The position numbers were made by a program, and so were the translations under genes. Shown in pieces: positions 8,246-8,635 of a DNA stretch of 8,635 nt. Source of the stretch: an uncultured Caulobacteraceae bacterium (lineage in GTDB: Bacteria > Pseudomonadota > Alphaproteobacteria > Caulobacterales > Caulobacteraceae). The stretch covers positions 1 to 8,635 of the forward strand of contig CAISGS010000590.1 of NCBI GenBank assembly GCA_903884915.1, given 5' to 3'. The notes under the pieces were generated by a model, which had not been told where the DNA came from, ran no database searches, and saw nothing but the letters and a program-made list of their open reading frames with translations. Each line of letters opens with the position of its first letter. The first letter of the stretch is position 1.

Positions 8246-8284
8246 AGCCCTCGCCCCCTCGGGGGAGAGGGTTGGGTGAGGGGG
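8246..8284. repeat. 39-bp direct repeat, copy 2 (upstream of the DUF559 gene)
   Basis: This is the upstream partner of 7841-7879, with two mismatches, placed 23 bases before the DUF559 start codon. It carries an internal CGCCCCCTC / GGGGGAG hairpin and continues into a TCATCCACnAACCCC block shared with the repeat region at 1428-1506. Confidence 0.85.
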
Positions 8285-8353
8285 TCATCCACGAACCCCC
8301 ACCGCGTTGGCCAAAAAGCGTGGGTTAGGGGGTCACGTCCCGCCTGAGGGAAA

Positions 8354-8386
8354 GGGTCTGGGTCCCCGCCTTCGCGGGGAAGACGG
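8354..8386. repeat. Short palindromic repeat, GGTCTGGGTCCCCGCC family, copy 2
   Basis: It agrees with 1542-1574 at 32 of 33 bases; the difference makes the CCCCGC-CTTC-GCGGGG hairpin loop CTTC instead of CTTA. Same orientation as copy 1. Confidence 0.75.
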
Positions 8387-8452
8387 GATGTGGAGCGTGT
8401 GTGCCACGTCTCACGGGCAGGCAGCCTCGGTGTGGGGAACAATCCCTCACGA

Positions 8453-8496
8453 CCGTGTCAGCCCCCTGGGTTGCTTCACTACGCTCGCAATGACGC
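8453..8496. repeat. Half copy of the GCGTCATTGCGAG-family palindromic repeat
   Basis: It aligns with 1373-1416 over 44 bases with four mismatches and ends in the same CTCGCAATGACGC. The matching left arm is not found upstream, so this copy is truncated or a solo arm. Confidence 0.75.
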
Positions 8497-8554
8497 GAGT
8501 GGTTTCCCCTCTCACTGCCGCGTTCCCCGCGCACAGGGGGTTACATCCACTCCC

Positions 8555-8635
8555 TCACCCCTTAATCAACGCCAAGGACCGGGCGCGGTCTTCGCGGGTG
8601 GGGCCGTAACTGATGATGAACAGTTCGTCCGCGCC
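8555..8635 (-). CDS. C-terminal end of an unidentified protein (cut by the window edge)
   Basis: Reading the minus strand inward from the right edge gives 26 residues ending at a TGA (8555-8557). The fragment starts GADELFIISYGPTREDRARS and finishes LALIKG. Codon use is that of the neighbouring genes, with G or C at most third positions, and the other two minus-strand frames look less protein-like. It lies directly beside the repeat region and runs in the same direction as the DUF559 gene. I do not recognise the family; too little is present to assign a function. Confidence 0.5.
   Translation of the reverse strand, partial: GADELFIISYGPTREDRARSLALIKG

Larger units (their letters stand above)
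8285..8554. other. Repeat-filled non-coding stretch between DUF559 and the right-hand gene
   Basis: The 330 bases between the DUF559 start and the right-hand gene hold no credible gene. They consist largely of copies of the families seen at 1318-1574, in a different order: the GAGAGGGTTGGG family, the GGTCTGGGTCCCCGCC unit, the CTCGCAATGACGC half-element and the exact 15-bp block GCCGCGTTCCCCGCG (8517-8531). Apparent reading frames here are repeat translations. Confidence 0.65.

Noticed and set aside
8223..8288. N-terminal extension of the DUF559 gene to 8288
   Set aside because: The extra residues come from the direct repeat, and the ATG at 8222 has a strong GGAGGG just upstream and starts at the conserved family N-terminus.
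8161..8609. Small open frames in the right repeat mosaic
   Set aside because: They cross several repeat families and the start of the DUF559 gene in other frames; no ribosome site or domain supports them.

Overview
This window looks like chromosomal DNA of an alphaproteobacterium, most likely a member of the Caulobacterales. That placement is an inference. It rests on the GC-rich coding bias, the RpoD and DnaG sequences (the DnaG N-terminus and its degenerate zinc finger resemble what I remember of Caulobacteraceae primases), the TTGACG-type promoter elements and a cluster of GANTC sites, the target of the CcrM methylase. No lookup was possible.

Layout from left to right. Positions 1-907 (minus) hold most of a membrane-anchored SleB-type cell wall hydrolase that runs off the left edge. 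Positions 908-1705 are non-coding: an AT-rich stretch with six GANTC sites and a hairpin, then a mosaic of dispersed palindromic repeats. Positions 1706-6404 hold three minus-strand genes read in the order HAD-family phosphatase, dnaG (primase), rpoD (primary sigma factor). This is a variant of the macromolecular synthesis operon in which a HAD phosphatase occupies the leading position. Positions 6405-6606 contain back-to-back divergent promoters. Positions 6607-7773 (plus) encode CarA, the glutaminase subunit of carbamoyl-phosphate synthetase. Positions 7796-8554 are again repeat-rich and enclose a small minus-strand DUF559 endonuclease-like gene (7839-8222) lying between two 39-bp direct repeats. 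Positions 8555-8635 (minus) are the last 26 codons of an unidentified gene.

Most of the window is conserved housekeeping sequence: primase and sigma-70 link replication initiation on DNA templates with transcription, and CarA feeds arginine and pyrimidine synthesis. The accessory content is in the two intergenic mosaics, which carry the same repeat families in shuffled order. The most interesting point is the DUF559 gene: its flanking repeats are 405 bp apart, an exact multiple of three, and the downstream copy encodes the protein's own C-terminal tail. Other points worth a second look are the loss of three of the four zinc ligands in DnaG, the GANTC-rich hairpin, and the operator-like palindrome in the spacer of the putative carA promoter. 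I see no rRNA, tRNA, CRISPR array, insertion sequence or transposase gene.
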